A DNA stretch of 64,000 nucleotides, from NCBI RefSeq assembly GCF_001640025.1, contig NC_031674.1:3844001-3908000 (forward strand). The letters are read 5' to 3'. This document shows positions 60,982-64,000 of the stretch, piece after piece. The notes beneath the pieces are model-generated. The model worked only from the letters and a program-made list of their open reading frames with translations, had not been told where the DNA came from and made no database searches. The first letter of the stretch is position 1. Each line of letters opens with the position of its first letter. The translations under genes were made by a program, and so were the position numbers. Origin of the DNA: Sugiyamaella lignohabitans. Taxonomy: Eukaryota; Ascomycota; Dipodascomycetes; Dipodascales; Trichomonascaceae.

Positions 60982-63900
60982 CTAACGTCTGTCATTAGTC
61001 CATTCCTTATGAACGGGTTTTGATTTCCTAAGCCCTCGTTTCTTTAAGGGACCCTCATAATGAGTGTGACCTAGGGTACTTTCAACAATTGAGTTGGTCC
61101 ATGCTAAGACACGAGAAGGAACTTTTGACGACATCTCTGCAATAAGTTCTTCGCGCCGTTGATTTTTTGATTCCCTACGAGTTTGTTTGTCCTCCATACG
61201 TTTATGGCGCTCACGTGCAATCGCTTCCTTATCCAGAGCCACTCTTTTCGCTGGACGTCCTGGTCCTCGTCGACGAGTTTCTACTTGTGGAGGACTGATA
61301 GCCGATGCACTCGTGACATCACTGTTTCTAGATCTCAGGCGCCGACGGCCAACAACGATTTCGTCATCCGGAGGATTATCCGGGTCCCCTTCCAAATCGG
61401 CCTCTATAGCTGCTTCTGATCCAGCGACACCCTCAACGAGAACATTCGTTTCACCAGCCGTCTCCTCACTTGCCTCAACATCATTATTGTCTTCATCATC
61501 GGAGATAATACCAAATTCTTCGTCAATAGTCTCCTGAATTTCACGCATTTGTGACAGCTTGTCTGCCTCCATGTCTTCCTTACGTGCCTCAATACTGCCT
61601 AATAAATACGGTTTAGCCAGCCCGAGCTCTTTCAACAGCTTAGACTCACGTAAACCATGCGGATTCAACCACTCAATTAAAGCCTGAATTTCTTCCGAGG
61701 TATCATAGTATGCCCAGTCATTGTATGAAGCAAGGAAAACAGGACTCTCATCTTTTTCTTTCAAATCATATGGAGTAAGTGCTGTGGAGCCAGTGCCATT
61801 AGCAGCCTCATCTTTCGAGTTATTCTTATTGTTGGCAACTATTTGGCTCTGTTCTCTTTTCAAATATACCAGCGCATCTTCTTCAGTCGGACCCTGTATC
61901 CACAGTCGGCCCATAGCATATCCCACTGGTTCTTCTTCGTCAGAATCTTCATACTCTGCCACCAACTCATTGCCAGTAGAACCAGAGTTTTCTTCATCTT
62001 CAGTATCCTCCTTCTCGGCTTCAGATTCCTCTTTAACTTCCTCAGCTGTATCACCTTCGTCCTCGGACTCTTCCTCAGCTTCGTCGTCAGATTCTTCTGC
62101 AACATGGCTCCTCTTCCGAGATCTTGTCTTGGGTTTCCGATCGGGACGCTTTTTGGGTTTAGATCTCACCTGGTTTTTTTGAGTATTTTTGGGCTCTGGA
62201 TCCTCTATATCAACATCAGGACCATCCTCTTCCCTTTTGACACCAACGTCATCATCATTTGCTGGCTCATCCTGTTCTTCCCCCAATTCGATTTTGTGTG
62301 AACCCTGGTGTTTGTCCTCTTCCTTGATATCTTCATCCACTTCTTCTTTCTTCATGGTCTTAGATTTAGTCTTTTTAACACCAATACTTTCCGGTCTCTT
62401 CATGCCATTAGACTCAAACCACCAATATCGATTATAATATCTGTCTTTGCCTAGCATACGAAGACGCTGACAATCCAGTCGAATAAGCTCTTCTTCACAT
62501 TTCTTGTTCAAATCTGCATACTCCTCGATCGTCTTAGTAATCTTATCACACTCGCTCACCACCTTAGCGAATTCTGAGTTTTTCTTAGCCATTTCTGCTT
62601 CATCTACAAGTGGAACTGGAGCTCGGCCATTTTGCTTCTCATTCTGTTCATGGTGTTCTTTCTGAGCTGCAATCTCATCACTGATGAAACCGCGCTTCTC
62701 GACTTCGAGACCCTTCAGCTGCTCTACTAATCCCTTCGTCTCTCTCTGTCGGTCCATCCTATCTTTGCGAAGTTTGGTAGACTCTTCTAAGGATCGGTCA
62801 ATGTGATTACGAATGACAGAAGAGGAATAGACGAGATGGCATAGAATTTCCAAGATACGGGTTCTCAGTTCGAAAGAAAGTTCATAATAACCTGTATGAG
62901 CAGCAGCAAGCGTGACACCACGTTCAGATGAAGCCATATAAGACAAGATCTCATTGATGATCTCGGTCCACTCAGGGACGTAATTGACTGAATGTAACAC
63001 AGAGATAGCAATTTGTTGCCAACCACCATCTTTGAACATGCGCTTTTTGAGACGTTCTTTCCAGTCCACATTTTGGTACCGTAAAAAACTACTTGCACGA
63101 TGATTGCTAGTGTTATCCTCCAGCGAATCATTATTGTCCTTTGTATCGATGTCCATTTTATCTTCTACCTTTTGGGAATTCGTATTTTCTATATCCGATT
63201 CGTAGGCATGCTTAGCTTCGCTTTCCAATTTCCCAACATCCTCATCAGCATCTACCTCAGCGGTATCCTCGTTTTCCTCCCTATCATAGTAAGGCATTGA
63301 TATAAGTAGTTCACTGTTGGATGTTCCCACAATAGCTGATAATAATGCACAATGAATCTCATTCAATAAAGGAATCTCTGTTTCTTCATCAGCATATTTT
63401 AAAACGTCGACGAAATCATCAAATGTAAAGGAGTCTAGTAACAATGGCTCATGATATACGTTCAGAAAGAGCCAGCTTTCAAGAAGGGTGGTTAACAGGT
63501 GGTCATTGCCTTCGGAGAAGAGTACGTCTTTTCTAAATGGTGCTCGTTTTGGGGCTTCTCCCGTAGGAATGAAAAGAAGATCGTCTTGATTTGCCGAACG
63601 TTTACTGCTGGTGGATGGTACTACAGTCACAGAACCTGAACTTCCAAGACGGGTACTGCTAGCAGAACTTGCCACAGCCGGTGCGATGGAGATGGGGGTT
63701 GTAGAAACGATCGGCCCTCCAACAACACTGCTAATACTGGGTAACATAGTTTCAATATTACCCATACTAGGCGCTTGAATTGGGCTTAGACCTGGAACAT
63801 CCCCAGCGTATTGAAAATGGGATGATTGCTGTGAGTATACACCCTGGTCATTTGGCAATATCCATTGCGGACTATGATAAGGGGTTCCCTCACTGGAGCC

Positions 63901-64000
63901 ATTTTGACCCCTCAGTCTAGCCTTTTCTTCTTCCCTCTTCAACCTTTGATTACGCCAGATTTGTGCCTTCCTTTCAGCCTTCAACTCAAGATTGCGAGCT
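60982..64000 (-). CDS. ITC1: ISW2 chromatin-remodelling complex subunit Itc1 (5' end outside window)
   Basis: Large partner of the Isw2 ATPase in nucleosome-spacing remodelling. At least 1,006 aa here; the frame is open to the window edge (preceding residues ARNLELKAERK), so the true start and the N-terminal WAC domain lie beyond it. DDT domain starts near SEGNDHLLTTLLESWLFLNV. WHIM motifs follow, with SFELRTRILEILCHLVYSS (WHIM1) and LGKDRYYNRYWWFES (WHIM2/3). The C-terminal third has long acidic runs (ESDDEAEEESEDEGD) and a KPKKRPDRKPKTRSRKR basic block. It then ends with RRRGPGRPAKRVALDKEA, which includes an AT-hook-like RGPGRPAKR. Baker's yeast Itc1 is 1,264 aa. Confidence 0.9.
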   Translation of the reverse strand, partial: ARNLELKAERKAQIWRNQRLKREEEKARLRGQNGSSEGTPYHSPQWILPNDQGVYSQQSSHFQYAGDVPGLSPIQAPSMGNIETMLPSISSVVGGPIVSTTPISIAPAVASSASSTRLGSSGSVTVVPSTSSKRSANQDDLLFIPTGEAPKRAPFRKDVLFSEGNDHLLTTLLESWLFLNVYHEPLLLDSFTFDDFVDVLKYADEETEIPLLNEIHCALLSAIVGTSNSELLISMPYYDREENEDTAEVDADEDVGKLESEAKHAYESDIENTNSQKVEDKMDIDTKDNNDSLEDNTSNHRASSFLRYQNVDWKERLKKRMFKDGGWQQIAISVLHSVNYVPEWTEIINEILSYMASSERGVTLAAAHTGYYELSFELRTRILEILCHLVYSSSVIRNHIDRSLEESTKLRKDRMDRQRETKGLVEQLKGLEVEKRGFISDEIAAQKEHHEQNEKQNGRAPVPLVDEAEMAKKNSEFAKVVSECDKITKTIEEYADLNKKCEEELIRLDCQRLRMLGKDRYYNRYWWFESNGMKRPESIGVKKTKSKTMKKEEVDEDIKEEDKHQGSHKIELGEEQDEPANDDDVGVKREEDGPDVDIEDPEPKNTQKNQVRSKPKKRPDRKPKTRSRKRSHVAEESDDEAEEESEDEGDTAEEVKEESEAEKEDTEDEENSGSTGNELVAEYEDSDEEEPVGYAMGRLWIQGPTEEDALVYLKREQSQIVANNKNNSKDEAANGTGSTALTPYDLKEKDESPVFLASYNDWAYYDTSEEIQALIEWLNPHGLRESKLLKELGLAKPYLLGSIEARKEDMEADKLSQMREIQETIDEEFGIISDDEDNNDVEASEETAGETNVLVEGVAGSEAAIEADLEGDPDNPPDDEIVVGRRRLRSRNSDVTSASAISPPQVETRRRGPGRPAKRVALDKEAIARERHKRMEDKQTRRESKNQRREELIAEMSSKVPSRVLAWTNSIVESTLGHTHYEGPLKKRGLRKSKPVHKEWTNDRR

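Noticed and set aside
61721..62301. Long plus-strand frames opposite ITC1
   Set aside because: They are shadows of acidic, low-complexity repeats in ITC1 (Ser/Phe-rich antisense) without other support.

Overview
The window is nuclear DNA of a budding yeast (Saccharomycotina), probably from an early-diverging lineage of the Dipodascomycetes type; the species cannot be named from sequence alone. Genes are densely packed and mostly single-exon. About one gene in four has a short intron (46-104 nt), usually right after the start codon, with a GTAAGT-type donor and a CTAAC branch box 5-15 nt before the acceptor. Orthologues of yeast-specific proteins occur (DAD4, PIB1, ITC1, VPS51, ERV2). CTG codons sit at conserved Leu positions (the CTG at about 8200 in FBP1 lies in the Asn-Leu-Asp of the active-site segment), so the standard code is used. 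No tRNA, rRNA, transposon or CRISPR was found.

Region 1 (1-5828) is a probable sugar-acid catabolic cluster. It holds a 2-keto-3-deoxy-L-galactonate aldolase (the window opens inside its start codon), an extended short-chain reductase (SDR), an L-galactonate dehydratase and a Zn2Cys6 regulator whose DNA-binding domain is split over two introns. Together they look like the fungal D-galacturonate (pectin) pathway. The divergent SDR/dehydratase promoter carries G/C-rich boxes of the Mig1/CreA kind.

Region 2 (6.6-20.8 kb) holds housekeeping genes: NOP10, fructose-1,6-bisphosphatase, an Mch1-type transporter, a divergent ribosome-biogenesis pair (RRP3/SSF1), PIB1, the 72-aa DAD4, a large USP-domain protein, a new 107-aa split gene and GDP-mannose pyrophosphorylase. 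A 2.1-kb gene-poor stretch follows, then an orphan protein that resembles the non-kinase part of FunK1 proteins (22.9-24.4 kb).

Region 3 (24.6-46.5 kb) contains eIF2-gamma, a Leu3-like regulator, an MFS transporter, POP4 head-to-head with a lipoate ligase (21 bp apart), an EFM2-like methyltransferase, cytosolic carnitine acetyltransferase, an LEA-like mitochondrial protein, an AUH-type hydratase, RPS5, SBH1 (whose first coding exon is only ATG) and an alpha-arrestin with a PPxY motif. Region 4 (46.5-64 kb) contains VPS51, MET13, an orphan low-complexity protein, an alpha/beta-hydrolase fused to a capping-enzyme-like cysteine phosphatase, a ZNF830-like protein, ERV2 and the 5'-truncated ITC1.

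Nine or ten genes required reassembly across introns and differ from simple open frames: the SDR, the dehydratase, the regulator, NOP10, MCH1, SSF1, PIB1, DAD4, the 107-aa gene, SBH1, the hydrolase-phosphatase and ERV2. Splice sites were read by eye and checked by reading frame and family alignment from memory, not by RNA data.
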